From Leptolinea tardivitalis (GTDB lineage: Bacteria > Chloroflexota > Anaerolineae > Anaerolineales > Anaerolineaceae), in the NCBI RefSeq assembly GCF_001050275.1, contig NZ_BBYA01000001.1:1-64000 (forward strand): a stretch of 64,000 nucleotides of DNA. Direction: 5' to 3'. Below, one piece after another: positions 1 through 9,244 of this stretch; positions within the stretch are counted from its first letter, which is position 1; each line of letters begins with the position of its first letter. The position numbers were made by a program, and so were the translations under genes. The notes under the pieces were generated by a model that ran no database searches, was not told the DNA's origin, and saw only the letters and a list, made by a program, of their open reading frames with translations.

Positions 1-171
1 ACCGGTAACATCAAACTGCCGGAAGGTGTTGAAATGGTTATGCCGGGAGACAACGTGAACATGGAAGTGGAACTGATCATTCCGGTTGCGTTGGAACAGG
101 GTTCAAAATTCGCCATTCGCGAAGGCGGTCTGACCGTTGGCGCGGGTGTCATTACCAAGATTCTTGCGTAG
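1..171 (+). CDS. tuf: Elongation factor Tu, C-terminal end (partial)
   Basis: An open frame runs in from the window edge and stops with TAG at 169-171. The 56 visible residues match the last part of EF-Tu domain 3: the [14 protein letters not shown] stretch, then MEVELI and a REGG[11 protein letters not shown] ending. EF-Tu is the GTPase that delivers aminoacyl-tRNA to the ribosome. It is followed directly by rpsJ, the usual tuf-rpsJ arrangement at the end of a str operon. The start and the GTPase domain lie outside the window. Confidence 0.95.
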   Translation, partial: TGNIKLPEGVEMVMPGDNVNMEVELIIPVALEQGSKFAIREGGLTVGAGVITKILA

Positions 172-181
172 GTGTCCCATG

Positions 182-490
182 ATGGCAAAACAAAAAATTC
201 GTATTCGATTGAAGGCGTATGACCACCGCGTTTTGGATCAGTCTGCCAAACGTATTGTGGAAACCGCCGAACGAAGTGGGGCACAGGTAGTTGGACCTGT
301 TCCGCTCCCCACTAAAATTGAACGGTTTACTGTCCGCCGCTCATCGTTTATCGATAAAGATTCCCACGAACATTTTGAGATCCGTACTCACAACCGCATG
401 ATTGATGTATTGGAACCTGATTCCAAAACCATTGATATGCTGATGCGGCTCAATCTGCCCGCGGGTGTGGATATCGAAATCAAAATCTAG
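182..490 (+). CDS. rpsJ: Ribosomal protein uS10
   Basis: This 102-residue protein has the S10 opening [16 protein letters not shown] and the conserved [15 protein letters not shown] stretch. S10 sits in the 30S head; in other bacteria it also acts in NusB-dependent antitermination. The frame is open from 137, but the extra residues do not resemble S10, and two ATGs (179 and 182) lie 8-11 bases after the tuf stop. I chose 182 because it gives the usual MAKQKIR start. The gene is probably co-transcribed with tuf. It is cut off from the rest of the S10 cluster by a 327-bp gap. Confidence 0.95.
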   Translation: MAKQKIRIRLKAYDHRVLDQSAKRIVETAERSGAQVVGPVPLPTKIERFTVRRSSFIDKDSHEHFEIRTHNRMIDVLEPDSKTIDMLMRLNLPAGVDIEIKI

Positions 491-503
491 GACCAGGTAA
501 CAC

Positions 504-592
504 CTTTCACCACTCATCCTGATCGAAGCGCAGCGTCTCGTTCCAATAAATGAGATTCTACGCTTCGCTCAGAATGATGGAGTGTGTGAAAG
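504..592. repeat. Imperfect palindromic repeat (REP/MITE-like)
   Basis: An 89-bp imperfect palindrome fills the start of the rpsJ-rplC gap. The outer arms are CTTTCAC (504-510) and GTGAAAG (586-592). The inner arms contain CGAAGCG (524-530) and CGCTTCG (561-567), flanked by CTGA/TCAG and TCTC/GAGA matches. The arms pair over most of 40 bp with a few mismatches and two small indels. No frame of coding quality crosses it. The core resembles the dispersed REP-type palindromes I recall from environmental bacterial genomes. That resemblance is from memory; the palindrome itself is seen directly. Confidence 0.7.
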
Positions 593-650
593 AGAACAAC
601 AGCAATAGCCTCGTTACCACTCGAGGACACTGGTATAAAAACCATAAAAG

Positions 651-659
651 TGGTATACT
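651..659 (+). promoter_or_regulatory. Extended -10 promoter for the rplC operon
   Basis: The sequence TGG-TATACT fits an extended -10 element (TGn plus TATAAT-like). No good -35 hexamer lies 16-18 bases upstream, as is common for extended -10 promoters. Transcription from here would give a leader of about 150 nt before rplC. That would make the S10-type operon independent of tuf-rpsJ. Confidence 0.5.
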
Positions 660-729
660 CGTCACGCTTAAAAAGTGCAGAGGCAAGGTAAGAGCAGGTT
701 TCACCGGTGGTAAAACAAGCCGCCGAAAA

Positions 730-786
730 CAGGCTGACTGTCTTGCGCACGGAGATGATGCAGCCTAGCCCAGGCTGACAGTCTCG
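730..786 (+). promoter_or_regulatory. Leader hairpin with alternative pairing upstream of rplC
   Basis: A 16-base segment (730-745) recurs at 771-786 with two changes. Between the copies lies CAGCCT (761-766). It can pair with AGGCTG of the first copy (731-736) or of the second copy (772-777), but not both. The second pairing makes a compact hairpin about 30 nt before the rplC ribosome-binding site. Ribosomal protein operons are often autoregulated through such leaders. No known leader class was recognised, so the regulatory role is inference. Confidence 0.4.
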
Positions 787-817
787 TCATGAAATACTAA
801 CGAAGGAGAAAATTGAG

Positions 818-1447
818 ATGTTGAAAGGGCTCATTGGGAAGAAAATCGGCATGACCCAGATTTTCGATGAGAACGGCGCGGCTGTTCCGGTAACAATCAT
901 CGAAGCTGGGCCATGTTTCGTTACCCAGGTGCGCACGCCCGGTAAAGAGGGTTACTCGGCCGTGCAATTGGGTTTTGACGAAGTCAAGCCGAAACGGTTG
1001 TCTGGCGGTGAGTTAGGCCACCTCAAAAAGAGCAACATCCCCCCGCTGCGTTTCCTGCGGGAATTCGCAGTCAAAGATCCACAGGTTTCCGTTGGAGATC
1101 AGGTTAAGGTAGACCTGTTCACGGCTGGTGATTCTGTGGACGTCATTGGTACAAGCAAAGGCAAGGGCTTCCAGGGTGGTGTCAAACGATATCATTTCCG
1201 CGGTGGTCCTGCCACTCATGGTCAATCTGACCGTGAACGTGCCCCTGGTTCACGCAGCTCTGGAACCACGCCAGGTCGTGTATATAAAGGTGCCCGCGGT
1301 GCCGGTCATATGGGCAATGACCGTGTAACAGCGCAAAACCTGAAAGTTGTCCTGGTCGACGTTGAACGAAATCTGATCGGCGTACGCGGAGCCGTTCCTG
1401 GTTCCCGCAACGGTCTGGTCATGGTCAGGGAGGCGCGGAAACAGTAG
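818..1447 (+). CDS. rplC: Ribosomal protein uL3
   Basis: This 209-residue protein begins [18 protein letters not shown], the standard L3 start. It carries the loop region with [11 protein letters not shown][10 protein letters not shown] and the [12 protein letters not shown] segment near the end. L3 binds 23S rRNA near the peptidyl-transferase centre and starts 50S assembly. GAAGGAG about 10 bases upstream of the ATG is a good ribosome-binding site. It is the first gene of the S10-type operon after the 327-bp gap. Confidence 0.97.
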   Translation: MLKGLIGKKIGMTQIFDENGAAVPVTIIEAGPCFVTQVRTPGKEGYSAVQLGFDEVKPKRLSGGELGHLKKSNIPPLRFLREFAVKDPQVSVGDQVKVDLFTAGDSVDVIGTSKGKGFQGGVKRYHFRGGPATHGQSDRERAPGSRSSGTTPGRVYKGARGAGHMGNDRVTAQNLKVVLVDVERNLIGVRGAVPGSRNGLVMVREARKQ

Positions 1448-1482
1448 GCGTAAATGCCCGCTGATCCCGCACGAGGAGTATA

Positions 1483-2118
1483 GTGACTATGCAAGTAGAT
1501 GTCTTGAACATGGAAGGTAAGAAAGTCCGCACGGTTGAATTACCGGCGTCGGTTTTTGAAGCCCCCATCAACCTTGATTTAATGCACCAGGCATTCCAGC
1601 GCCAGATGGCCAACGCACGTCTGGGTACTCATCAGACCAAAACCCGCAGCGAAGTTTCGGGCGGCGGTAAAAAACCGTGGCATCAAAAAGGTACCGGTCG
1701 CGCCCGTCAGGGTTCGTCTCGATCACCTGTATGGAAGGGCGGCGGCGGAGCTCATACACCCCATCCACATCTCTACACTCAGGCCATGCCTTTGAAAATG
1801 CGCCGCGCGGCTGTCCGTTCTGCATTAACTGTTAAAGCACAGGAAGCCAACATTGTTGTGGTTGATGAGCTGAAACTGAATGAACCCAAGACCCGTTTGA
1901 TGGCCTCTGCCCTCAATAACCTGGTCGGTCAGGCCAGCGCTCTGGTGCTGATCCCTGAAAAGAACGAATCCAGCGAATGGATTGTTCGATCCACAAATAA
2001 CCTGCCTGATGCAAAAGTCCTGATGGCTGGTTACCTCAATATCCGTGATCTGATGGTCTTTGACAAACTGGTACTGCCCCTGGCAGCCCTGGATGTCATT
2101 GCCACAAATCTGGGTTAA
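1483..2118 (+). CDS. rplD: Ribosomal protein uL4
   Basis: This is a 211-residue L4. The central extended loop TRSEVSGGGKKPWHQKGTGR followed by ARQGS-x-RSP-x-W is diagnostic; this loop lines the peptide exit tunnel. GAGGAG at 1473-1478 lies only 4 bases before the GTG at 1483 and 10 before the ATG at 1489, so either codon could start the protein. In enterobacteria L4 represses its own S10 operon. Whether it binds the leader upstream of rplC here is unknown. Confidence 0.96.
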   Translation: MTMQVDVLNMEGKKVRTVELPASVFEAPINLDLMHQAFQRQMANARLGTHQTKTRSEVSGGGKKPWHQKGTGRARQGSSRSPVWKGGGGAHTPHPHLYTQAMPLKMRRAAVRSALTVKAQEANIVVVDELKLNEPKTRLMASALNNLVGQASALVLIPEKNESSEWIVRSTNNLPDAKVLMAGYLNIRDLMVFDKLVLPLAALDVIATNLG

Positions 2119-2131
2119 GTTGGAGGCTGAC

Positions 2132-2434
2132 ATGACAACAATTTATGATGTACTTCGCCGGCCGATTGTTACTGAAAAATCCAACTACCAGGTTGGCAAA
2201 CTTCACCAGTATGTGTTTGAAGTGGCTCCCGATGCCACCAAAACCGCTGTGAAAGATGCGGTTGAAACCATCTTCAAAGTAACAGTCTTATCGGTGAATG
2301 TGGTCAACGCGCCTGCAAAACGCACTCGCCGCGCCCGCAGCCGACGGTTAACTGTTCGCAACAGCGGTTACAAAAAAGCCATCGTGACTTTGCCCGCTGA
2401 TGCCCGAATCCCTATGTTTGAAGGGGTGGAGTAA
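2132..2434 (+). CDS. rplW: Ribosomal protein uL23
   Basis: The 100-residue product starts [17 protein letters not shown], the classic L23 beginning. The frame stays open upstream to 2060 inside rplD, but TTGGAGG at 2120-2126 and the family N-terminus fix the ATG at 2132. L23 sits at the tunnel exit and docks trigger factor and SRP. Its TAA overlaps the ATG of rplB as TAATG, pointing to translational coupling. Confidence 0.96.
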   Translation: MTTIYDVLRRPIVTEKSNYQVGKLHQYVFEVAPDATKTAVKDAVETIFKVTVLSVNVVNAPAKRTRRARSRRLTVRNSGYKKAIVTLPADARIPMFEGVE

Positions 2435-3270
2435 TGGCTGTTAAAGTTTACAAACCAATCACACCCAGTCTGCGCAATATGACCGGGTATACCTTTGAAG
2501 AAATCACCAAGAGCAAACCGGAACGGTCTTTGATCGTTGCCCGTAAAGCCCGCGGCGGTCGCAACAGCTACGGCCGTGTGACAGTCCGGCATCAGGGCGG
2601 CGGCAACAAACAATACGTCCGCATTGTGGATTACAAACGCAACAAACTATCCATTCCCGGAACCGTTGCTGCTGTTGAATATGATCCAAACCGCACAGCA
2701 CGTCTGGCATTGATCGTTTATGCCGATGGTGAAAAACGCTATATTGTCGCTCCTCTCGGTTTGAAAGTCGGCGACACCATTCTGGCCGGACCTCAAGCTG
2801 AAATCCGTAATGGAAACAGCCTGCCCATTTCCAATATTCCGGTCGGTACATTGGTTCATAATATCGAGCTCAAACCTGGAAAAGGCGGTCAGCTTGTTCG
2901 TTCCGCCGGTTCTGCTGCCCAGTTGCTGGCAAAAGAGGGTGATTATGCCCAGATCCGTCTGCCCTCTGGTGAAGTCCGCCTGGTATTACAGGTGTGCTAT
3001 GCCACCATCGGTCAGGTGGGCAATGTAGACCACAGTAATGTGAAACTGGGTAAAGCTGGACGCAAACGCCACATGGGTATCCGCCCGACAGTTCGTGGAA
3101 CGGCCATGTCTCCGCGAGACCATCCGCATGGTGGTGGTGAAGGCCGCCAGCCAGCCGGTATGCCAAGCCCCAAGAGCCCCTGGGGTCGTCCTACCCGCGG
3201 TTATAAGACCCGCCGCAACAAGGTTACCGATCAATTTATCGTTCGCCGCCGCACAGCGGGCAACCGTTAA
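2434..3270 (+). CDS. rplB: Ribosomal protein uL2
   Basis: This 278-residue protein has family-typical length. It shows the N-terminal [19 protein letters not shown], the [16 protein letters not shown] core, and the C-terminal [14 protein letters not shown]-containing loop whose conserved histidine lies near the peptidyl-transferase centre. L2 is needed for subunit association. Its ATG overlaps the rplW stop codon. It is followed by rpsS after 32 bases. Confidence 0.97.
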   Translation: MAVKVYKPITPSLRNMTGYTFEEITKSKPERSLIVARKARGGRNSYGRVTVRHQGGGNKQYVRIVDYKRNKLSIPGTVAAVEYDPNRTARLALIVYADGEKRYIVAPLGLKVGDTILAGPQAEIRNGNSLPISNIPVGTLVHNIELKPGKGGQLVRSAGSAAQLLAKEGDYAQIRLPSGEVRLVLQVCYATIGQVGNVDHSNVKLGKAGRKRHMGIRPTVRGTAMSPRDHPHGGGEGRQPAGMPSPKSPWGRPTRGYKTRRNKVTDQFIVRRRTAGNR

Positions 3271-3302
3271 GCCGAGATTAAGCGAGAAAGAGGGACGCAC
3301 TT

Positions 3303-3587
3303 ATGTCACGATCGCTGAAAAAAGGGCCATTCATTGAGCCCAAACTTCTGAAAAAAATCGAAATCATGAACACCAAGGGCGAGAAGAAAGTCATTCGCAC
3401 CTGGAGCCGGGCCAGCACCATCTTCCCCCAGATGGTCGGTCACACTATCGCCGTTCATGACGGCCGGCGCCATGTTCCGATTTATGTTACTGAAAACATG
3501 GTTGGTCATAAACTGGGCGAATTCGCCCCGACCCGCCACTTCCGCGGCCATCTCTCTGAGAAAGCTACGGGAAAGGTTGTTAAGTAA
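3303..3587 (+). CDS. rpsS: Ribosomal protein uS19
   Basis: The 94-residue product has the S19 signature [19 protein letters not shown] and the central [20 protein letters not shown] stretch. S19 binds 16S rRNA in the 30S head together with S13. It lies in canonical order between rplB and rplV, three bases before rplV. Confidence 0.97.
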   Translation: MSRSLKKGPFIEPKLLKKIEIMNTKGEKKVIRTWSRASTIFPQMVGHTIAVHDGRRHVPIYVTENMVGHKLGEFAPTRHFRGHLSEKATGKVVK

Positions 3588-3590
3588 GCC

Positions 3591-3935
3591 ATGGCAACAG
3601 ATATCAAAGCACGATTATCAAATTCATCCGTCTCTGCCCAGAAAGCTCGTCTGGTTATAGACCTGGTGAGAGGGAAACCGGCTGTTCAGGCATTAAATAC
3701 GCTGCGGTTTCTGACCAGCAGTGCCGCTGCACCGGTTTACAAAGTACTGGCATCTGCTGTTGCCAATGCCGAAGAAAACTTCGGTGTAAGCCGCGATGAT
3801 CTGGTTGTTTATCGCATCACGGCAGATGAAGCCCCCACTCGTAAGTGGCGGCGCTTCGGAGCCCGCGGCCGCTTCAAACCGGTACTGCGCCGTTCCTCTC
3901 ATATCACAGTTGTCCTGCGGGAGCGCGCCTCATAG
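3591..3935 (+). CDS. rplV: Ribosomal protein uL22
   Basis: The 114-residue protein starts MATDIKARLSNSSVSAQKAR and has VIDLVRGKPAVQALNTLRF, typical of L22. The C-terminal hairpin (RRFGARGRFKPVLRRSSHI) reaches into the exit tunnel and is where macrolide-resistance changes occur in other species. The length is normal and its position before rpsC is canonical. Confidence 0.97.
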   Translation: MATDIKARLSNSSVSAQKARLVIDLVRGKPAVQALNTLRFLTSSAAAPVYKVLASAVANAEENFGVSRDDLVVYRITADEAPTRKWRRFGARGRFKPVLRRSSHITVVLRERAS

Positions 3936-3986
3936 CGCCGCCGCTCGAGAACGAGAGCAGATTAAAGGATTAGACCAGGAGAGAAT

Positions 3987-4664
3987 ATGGGTCGTAAAGT
4001 TCATCCGATTGGATTTCGTCTAAATATCAATCAGCCCTGGGAAGGCCGCTGGTTCGCTGAAGGTGCCGAATACCGCACACAATTGCACCAGGATTTCGCC
4101 ATCCGGGAAATGATCCGAAAAGCTACTGAAAAAGCCGGTGTTTCACACGTAGAGGTGGAACGGTTCCCCGGTAAAGTGAAGGTTGTGGTTCACACAGCCA
4201 AACCTGGTATTTTGATCGGCCGCAAAGGCGACAGTGTGAAAAAGATCCGCCAGGACCTTGAAGCACTGACAGGCAAGAAAATCGATCTTGAGATCAAAGA
4301 GATCAAGAGTCCCGATATGGATGCCTATCTTGTCGCTATGAATATTGCCGGTCAGATCGAGCGTCGTGTTAGTTACCGCCGCGCCATGAAACGAGCCCTT
4401 CAACAGGCCATTCGCCAGGGCGCGCAGGGTATCAAGATCGAAGTGGCTGGCCGTCTGAGTGGTGCTGAAATGGCACGCAGCGTCTGGCTTCGCGAAGGTC
4501 GTGTTCCTCTGCAGACTTTACGCGCCAATATGGACTTCGCCCGCGGCGAAGCCCTCACCCAGTACGGACGCATCGGCGTCAAGGTATGGGTCTATAAAGG
4601 TGAAGTTCTTCCACAGGTGGAAGAAAAAGTCGAATCCACCGAAGGCGTTTACGTCAGCGAGTAA
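3987..4664 (+). CDS. rpsC: Ribosomal protein uS3
   Basis: This is a 225-residue S3. It begins MGRKVHPIGFRLNINQPWEG and contains a KH domain with the motif GILIGRKGDSVKKIR (about residues 75-90). The C-terminal domain includes GRLSGAEMARSVWLREGRVP. S3 lines the mRNA entry channel. AGGAGAG lies just upstream of the ATG. Confidence 0.97.
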   Translation: MGRKVHPIGFRLNINQPWEGRWFAEGAEYRTQLHQDFAIREMIRKATEKAGVSHVEVERFPGKVKVVVHTAKPGILIGRKGDSVKKIRQDLEALTGKKIDLEIKEIKSPDMDAYLVAMNIAGQIERRVSYRRAMKRALQQAIRQGAQGIKIEVAGRLSGAEMARSVWLREGRVPLQTLRANMDFARGEALTQYGRIGVKVWVYKGEVLPQVEEKVESTEGVYVSE

Positions 4665-4709
4665 ATTATTGCCGGGGTCACGAACCCGGATTGAAGAGAG
4701 GTGCCAACT

Positions 4710-5138
4710 ATGTTAATGCCAAAGCGTGTCAAATGGCGCAAGCAGATGCGCGGCCGCATGCGCGGGAAAGCGTTGCGAGGAGCAGAAATCCTTTCCGGCG
4801 AGTACGGTTTGCAGGCGCTGGAACCGGGTTGGGTAACCGCCCGCCAGATCGAAGCTGCCCGTCGTGCCATTGTCCACAACATGAAGCGCCGTGGTAAAGT
4901 CTGGATCCGGATCTTCCCGGATAAACCATACACCCACCGCCCACCCGAAACTCGTATGGGTAAGGGTAAAGGAAATGTTGAATACTGGGTGGCTGTTGTT
5001 CGCCCCGGTCGAATTATGTTCGAAGTCGGCGGACTTCCCAGCGATCAGGCTATTGAAGCCTTGACCCAGGCAACCTACAAATTTTCCATCAAGACCAAGG
5101 TTATTGGCCGTCAGGATGGAAAGGGAGATCAGGCATGA
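4710..5138 (+). CDS. rplP: Ribosomal protein uL16
   Basis: The 142-residue protein starts [19 protein letters not shown], the standard L16 N-terminus. A GTG at 4701 is in frame, but it overlaps the AGAGAGG ribosome-binding site, so the ATG at 4710 is preferred. The segment [19 protein letters not shown] is the conserved loop near the A-site tRNA. The final ATGA overlaps the start of rpmC. Confidence 0.96.
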   Translation: MLMPKRVKWRKQMRGRMRGKALRGAEILSGEYGLQALEPGWVTARQIEAARRAIVHNMKRRGKVWIRIFPDKPYTHRPPETRMGKGKGNVEYWVAVVRPGRIMFEVGGLPSDQAIEALTQATYKFSIKTKVIGRQDGKGDQA

Positions 5139-5347
5139 AAAACTCAGAAATCCGCCTGCTATCTACTGAAGAATTGCGAACAAAATTACAGGATGCCCGC
5201 CAGGAAGTCATGAATCTGCGGTTCCAGGTTGTCACCGGTCAATTGACCGATACATCTCGAATCCCGATCACCCGCCGGATGATTGCCCGGTATGAAACAC
5301 TTCTGCGGGAGCGGGAATTGGCCCCTGCAAAGGAAGGTGACAAATGA
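5135..5347 (+). CDS. rpmC: Ribosomal protein uL29
   Basis: The 70-residue, mostly helical protein has the L29 pattern: [20 protein letters not shown], then a second helix with [16 protein letters not shown]29 sits beside the tunnel exit next to L23. It overlaps both neighbours by 4 bases (ATGA junctions), indicating coupled translation of rplP-rpmC-rpsQ. Confidence 0.95.
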   Translation: MKNSEIRLLSTEELRTKLQDARQEVMNLRFQVVTGQLTDTSRIPITRRMIARYETLLRERELAPAKEGDK

Positions 5348-5616
5348 ACGAGCGCCGTCGCTTGGCTGGTGTAGTAACCAGCAATAAGATGATGAAAACC
5401 GTTGTGGTTGAAATCACCCGTACCTACCGGCACCCGATTTACAAGAAAGTCGTTCATTCGAGCAAAAGTGTCAAAGCTCATGACGAACTAGGCTGCGAAA
5501 TTGGCGATCAGGTACAGATTGTGGAAACCCGACCGTTATCCAAAGAAAAACGCTGGGCTGTCGAAACAATTCTAAAGAAAGTTTCGGCTCCGGTGGAGAC
5601 GGCAAAGGGAGAGTAG
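5344..5616 (+). CDS. rpsQ: Ribosomal protein uS17
   Basis: The 90-residue OB-fold protein carries LAGVVTSNKMMKTVVVEI and the HPIYKKVVHSSKSVKAHDE motif of S17, then the ETRPLSKEKRW segment. S17 binds helices 7 and 11 of 16S rRNA and is a primary 30S assembly protein. It is the last gene of the S10-type segment and lies three bases before rplN. Confidence 0.96.
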   Translation: MNERRRLAGVVTSNKMMKTVVVEITRTYRHPIYKKVVHSSKSVKAHDELGCEIGDQVQIVETRPLSKEKRWAVETILKKVSAPVETAKGE

Positions 5617-5619
5617 ACC

Positions 5620-5991
5620 ATGATCCAACAAGAATCTCGTCTCAAAGTTGCCGATAACACGGGCGCCCGCGAATTGCTGGTTATCCATGTGGAAGGTGGT
5701 TCCCGCCGCAAATATGGTGCCGTGGGCGATATCGTCATCGCTACTGTGAAGACCGCCGCTCCACAGGGCTCTGTCAAGAAAAGCGACGTTGTCAAAGCTG
5801 TCATCGTTCGCTGCTCAAAAGAATGGCGCCGCGAAGATGGATCTTCTATCCGCTTTGATGATAATGCCGCCGTAATTTTGGACACCGATGGTCAGAATCC
5901 CAAAGGTACCCGTATCTTCGGACCTGTAGCCCGCGAGCTGCGTGAAAAAGGTTTTATGAAGATCATATCCCTGGCTCCGGAAGTAATTTAG
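5620..5991 (+). CDS. rplN: Ribosomal protein uL14
   Basis: The 123-residue protein begins [19 protein letters not shown] and ends with [20 protein letters not shown], the diagnostic ends of L14. L14 lies at the subunit interface and contacts 16S rRNA helix 14. It is the first gene of the spc-type segment but is not separated by a visible promoter from rpsQ. Confidence 0.97.
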   Translation: MIQQESRLKVADNTGARELLVIHVEGGSRRKYGAVGDIVIATVKTAAPQGSVKKSDVVKAVIVRCSKEWRREDGSSIRFDDNAAVILDTDGQNPKGTRIFGPVARELREKGFMKIISLAPEVI

Positions 5992-6007
5992 GGATAGGAG
6001 CAGAAAC

Positions 6008-6343
6008 ATGAATGTAAAGATTCGAAAAGGTGATCTTGTAGAAATAATCACAGGGCGTGATGAAGACCGTAATAAACGCGGCGAAATCATCAAAGTATTC
6101 CCTGATGAACATCGTGTCATCGTTCAGGGTATCAACATGCGCACCAAGCACCAGAAACAGGTGCAAACCCAGGGCCGCACCATCAAACCGGGCAAGGTAC
6201 GCTTTGAAGCACCCATCGACATTTCAAACGTCATGCTGGTTTGCCCCAAGTGCAGCAAGACCACACGTGTTGGTCTCGTGCGCGAAGCAGAAAAAACCCA
6301 GCGGGTATGCAAGAAATGCGATGCCCTGATTGATGAGAAATAG
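6008..6343 (+). CDS. rplX: Ribosomal protein uL24, zinc-ribbon form
   Basis: The 111-residue protein has the N-terminal KOW motif ([20 protein letters not shown]) and [11 protein letters not shown]. Its C-terminal part contains two CxxC pairs (VCPKCSK about residue 78, VCKKCDA about residue 101), so it probably binds zinc. L24 starts 50S assembly at the 5' end of 23S rRNA. GGAG lies just upstream of the ATG. Confidence 0.96.
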   Translation: MNVKIRKGDLVEIITGRDEDRNKRGEIIKVFPDEHRVIVQGINMRTKHQKQVQTQGRTIKPGKVRFEAPIDISNVMLVCPKCSKTTRVGLVREAEKTQRVCKKCDALIDEK

Positions 6344-6359
6344 ACAGGGAGAGCAATCG

Positions 6360-6902
6360 ATGAACCAACTTAAAGAACGCTATCAAAAAGAAATCGTGCC
6401 CTCCTTGATGAAGTCATTGGAGCTGGACAATATCATGCAGGTTCCCCGGCTGCAGAAAGTTGTTGTCAACATCGGTATGGGTGAAGCCAACGACAATCCG
6501 AAAGCTCTGGATTCAGCCGTGACAGACCTGAGCACCATTACCGGTCAGAAACCTGTCATCACTAAAGCCCGGAAATCCATCTCCAACTTTAAACTTCGTG
6601 AAGGACGGGCAATCGGTGTGAAAGTTACACTGCGTGGTGAACGCATGTGGTCTTTCGTTGACCGTTTGATGAATGTTGTCCTGCCCCGTGTTCGCGACTT
6701 TCGCGGTGTTTCCGCCGATGCTTTTGACGGCCGTGGAAATTACACACTGGGTCTGCGCGAACAGTTGATCTTCCCTGAAATTGAATACGACAAGATCGAC
6801 AAGGTTCGGGGTATGGAAATTACCATGGTTACTACGGCAGCCAATGACGAACAGGCGGCATCTTTGCTGCGCGAACTCGGCATGCCTTTCAGGAAGGGTT
6901 AA
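6360..6902 (+). CDS. rplE: Ribosomal protein uL5
   Basis: This 180-residue product starts [20 protein letters not shown]. The frame is open from 6330 within rplX, but the AGGGAGAG at 6346-6353 and the family N-terminus support 6360. Conserved stretches include [36 protein letters not shown] and [19 protein letters not shown]5 belongs to the 5S rRNA complex of the central protuberance. Confidence 0.96.
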   Translation: MNQLKERYQKEIVPSLMKSLELDNIMQVPRLQKVVVNIGMGEANDNPKALDSAVTDLSTITGQKPVITKARKSISNFKLREGRAIGVKVTLRGERMWSFVDRLMNVVLPRVRDFRGVSADAFDGRGNYTLGLREQLIFPEIEYDKIDKVRGMEITMVTTAANDEQAASLLRELGMPFRKG

Positions 6903-6903
6903 T

Positions 6904-7086
6904 ATGGCAAAGACTTGCATGACTTACCGTGAACAACGGCGAAAATATGCCAACATGGTGCGCAATCGCTGCCAAAAGTGCGGTCGACCGCGTGGTTATA
7001 TCCGCCGCTTTGGATTGTGCCGTATTTGCTTCCGCGAATTAGCGCTGGAAGGAAAAATCCCCGGCGTGGTGAAGTCGTCCTGGTAG
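6904..7086 (+). CDS. rpsZ: Ribosomal protein uS14, type Z (zinc)
   Basis: This small S14 has 60 residues: [17 protein letters not shown], then [20 protein letters not shown]. The CxxC-x12-CxxC pattern marks the zinc-binding short form, unlike the roughly 100-residue zinc-free form. It assembles into the 30S head beside S3 and S10. It starts one base after the rplE stop. Confidence 0.95.
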   Translation: MAKTCMTYREQRRKYANMVRNRCQKCGRPRGYIRRFGLCRICFRELALEGKIPGVVKSSW

Positions 7087-7108
7087 GCGGCGTGGAAGGA
7101 GACCTATA

Positions 7109-7525
7109 ATGAGTGTTAATGATCCTATCTCCGATATGCTGACCCGCATCCGCAATGGCGTGATGATCGGCCAGGCAACCGTGGCCATGCCGCGAACCAG
7201 AATCAAAGCTGAAATCGCTCGTATTCTTAAAGAAGAAGGCTACATCGAAGGATACGAAGAAGTCGAATCAGAAGATAATGGCAAGCAGGCTGTACTGCGT
7301 GTGAAATTAAAATATGTGGGCGAACGCCGTTCACGCAAACCGGTTATCACCGGTCTGGAACGTGTCAGCCGCCCCGGCCGCCGGGTATATACCCAGAAAC
7401 AAGATATTCCCTGGGTACTCTCTGGCATGGGCATTTCGATCTTATCCACCCCGAAAGGGATCATGACCGGGCAGCGCGCCCGCCAGCTTGGTGTCGGCGG
7501 CGAAATCCTGTGCAAGGTCTGGTAG
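7109..7525 (+). CDS. rpsH: Ribosomal protein uS8
   Basis: The 138-residue protein begins MSVNDPISDMLTRIRNG and ends with GISILSTPKGIMTGQRARQL then GGEILCKVW, the classic S8 ends. S8 organises the central domain of 16S rRNA. In enterobacteria it represses the spc operon. AAGGAG precedes the ATG at normal spacing. Confidence 0.97.
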   Translation: MSVNDPISDMLTRIRNGVMIGQATVAMPRTRIKAEIARILKEEGYIEGYEEVESEDNGKQAVLRVKLKYVGERRSRKPVITGLERVSRPGRRVYTQKQDIPWVLSGMGISILSTPKGIMTGQRARQLGVGGEILCKVW

Positions 7526-7553
7526 TCATCAAGGGAATCAGGAGGTAAATACT

Positions 7554-8108
7554 GTGTCTCGAATTGGTTTGACGCCAGTCGCCGTCCCCGCCGGTGTGCA
7601 GGTTGATATCAAGGGCTCCAGCGTGAGCATCAAAGGACCCAAAGGTGAGATGTCTCGCACATTCTCACCGACCTTGAACATCAAACTGGACAATGGTCAG
7701 GTTATCGTGGAACGCACATCCGATGTGGCCAATGTGCGCGCCCTCCACGGGACGACACGGGCATTAATTCAAAATATGGTCACGGGTGTAAGCACCGGAT
7801 TTACCAAGATTTTGGAAATAGACGGCGTGGGTTATCGCGCTGAAATGAATGGAAAAAATCTTGTATTATTCCTGGGCTTCTCTCACCCAATCGAACTCAC
7901 CCCGCCGGAAGGTATCACATACGATGTTGATACCAAAGTCCGCCAGATCAAAGTGATGGGACAGGATCCCGAATTAATCGGTCAGATTTCTGCTGATATT
8001 CGGAAAATCCGCCCACCGGAGCCCTACAAAGGCAAAGGTATTCACTATCTGGGTGAAAAGATCCGCCGCAAGGCTGGAAAATCTGGCAAAGCCAAAGGCA
8101 AGAAGTAA
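7554..8108 (+). CDS. rplF: Ribosomal protein uL6
   Basis: This 184-residue L6 starts at a GTG ([14 protein letters not shown]) behind a strong AGGAGG at 7540-7545. The frame is open upstream into rpsH, but this start matches the family. It has the two repeated L6 domains; the C-terminal motif [20 protein letters not shown] is diagnostic. The end is lysine-rich. L6 lies near the sarcin-ricin loop and the factor-binding site. Confidence 0.95.
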   Translation: MSRIGLTPVAVPAGVQVDIKGSSVSIKGPKGEMSRTFSPTLNIKLDNGQVIVERTSDVANVRALHGTTRALIQNMVTGVSTGFTKILEIDGVGYRAEMNGKNLVLFLGFSHPIELTPPEGITYDVDTKVRQIKVMGQDPELIGQISADIRKIRPPEPYKGKGIHYLGEKIRRKAGKSGKAKGKK

Positions 8109-8119
8109 AGGTACTGGAT

Positions 8120-8485
8120 ATGGCGAAAACATCACGTTCTGAAGCGCGAATCCGCCGACATGATCGGGTTCGCAAGAATATTACCGGAACTCCTGAGCGT
8201 CCGCGCCTGGCAATTTTCCGCAGCACAGCGGAAATTTATGCCCAGGTAATAGATGATGCAGCAGGAACCACCCTCGCCAGCGCTTCCAGCGTTGACCGTG
8301 AACTGCGTGCCGCTGCTGCCAAGATCACCAAAACCGAACAGGCGAAATTGATCGGCAAAGCTGTGGCTGAACGTGCCAAGAGCAAGGGCATTGATAAGGT
8401 CGTCTTTGACCGCGGTGGTTTCCGATACATGGGCCGTGTCAAAGCTTTGGCTGATGCTGCCCGCGAAGCCGGGCTGGAATTCTAG
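8120..8485 (+). CDS. rplR: Ribosomal protein uL18
   Basis: The 121-residue protein has the N-terminal [19 protein letters not shown] segment and the C-terminal [20 protein letters not shown] that typify L18. L18 binds 5S rRNA and helps attach it to the large subunit. It stands in canonical order between rplF and rpsE. Confidence 0.97.
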   Translation: MAKTSRSEARIRRHDRVRKNITGTPERPRLAIFRSTAEIYAQVIDDAAGTTLASASSVDRELRAAAAKITKTEQAKLIGKAVAERAKSKGIDKVVFDRGGFRYMGRVKALADAAREAGLEF

Positions 8486-8514
8486 CCAGAGAAAGCGATG
8501 ATTGAGGGCTGATT

Positions 8515-9042
8515 ATGGAACAAGAGTATCAACCATTAGAACAACAATTTGACGAGCGCGTTATCGAGATTGCCCGTGTAGCCAAAGTTGTAAAAGGCGG
8601 CCGCCGGTTTTCCTTCCGTGTTACGGTTGTGGCCGGAGACAATAAGGGCAAAATCGGCCTGGGTGTTGGCAAGGCGAACGCTGTTCCCGATGCCATGCGC
8701 AAAGCCACAGAACATGCTCACAAGAGTATGCGCCAGATGAACCTTTCTGGCACCACTATTCCCCATGAAGTTCTCGGGCGAGTGGCTGGAGCCAGAGTTC
8801 TGCTAAAACCGGCTTCACCCGGTACAGGCGTTATCGCTGGCGGCGGCGTCCGCGCCGTACTTGAATCTGCAGGTATTCATGATATTTTGACCAAATCTCT
8901 GGGCAGTGCCAATGTGCTGAACGTCGTTCAGGCTACATTTGACGCCCTGGAACAGTTGAAATCACCGGCGGAAGAATCTGCCCATCGAGGAAAACCTGTG
9001 AAAGAGTTACAACCTTTCTGGGAGCGGAGGAAGAATGACTAA
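8515..9042 (+). CDS. rpsE: Ribosomal protein uS5
   Basis: The 175-residue protein has the double-stranded RNA-binding-like N-domain ([19 protein letters not shown] and [20 protein letters not shown]). The C-domain contains [21 protein letters not shown]5 shapes the mRNA entry tunnel and decoding accuracy. Its last 8 bases overlap rpmD. Confidence 0.97.
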   Translation: MEQEYQPLEQQFDERVIEIARVAKVVKGGRRFSFRVTVVAGDNKGKIGLGVGKANAVPDAMRKATEHAHKSMRQMNLSGTTIPHEVLGRVAGARVLLKPASPGTGVIAGGGVRAVLESAGIHDILTKSLGSANVLNVVQATFDALEQLKSPAEESAHRGKPVKELQPFWERRKND

Positions 9043-9244
9043 GAAAGCCGCACCTGAAAAGAAAGTCCGTGTAACCCTGGTTCGCAGTGTCATCGGCTCT
9101 ACTGAACGCACCCGTGCGACAGTAAAAGCCCTGGGACTGCACCGGTTGCATCAGACTGTGGAACACATTGATACCCCCGTACTTCGCGGTATGATGGCAA
9201 AAGTGAGCCATCTTATCGAGGTGGAAGAGCAGGTAGAGAAATGA
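9035..9244 (+). CDS. rpmD: Ribosomal protein uL30
   Basis: The 69-residue protein has the L30 motif [23 protein letters not shown] and ends with an acidic [11 protein letters not shown]. It has the usual bacterial size. It overlaps rpsE upstream and rplO downstream (ATGA at 9241), suggesting tight coupling. Confidence 0.93.
   Translation: MTKKAAPEKKVRVTLVRSVIGSTERTRATVKALGLHRLHQTVEHIDTPVLRGMMAKVSHLIEVEEQVEK

Noticed and set aside
514-768. Open frames on both strands in the rpsJ-rplC gap
   Set aside because: They cross the palindrome and leader, resemble no family and have no ribosome-binding site.
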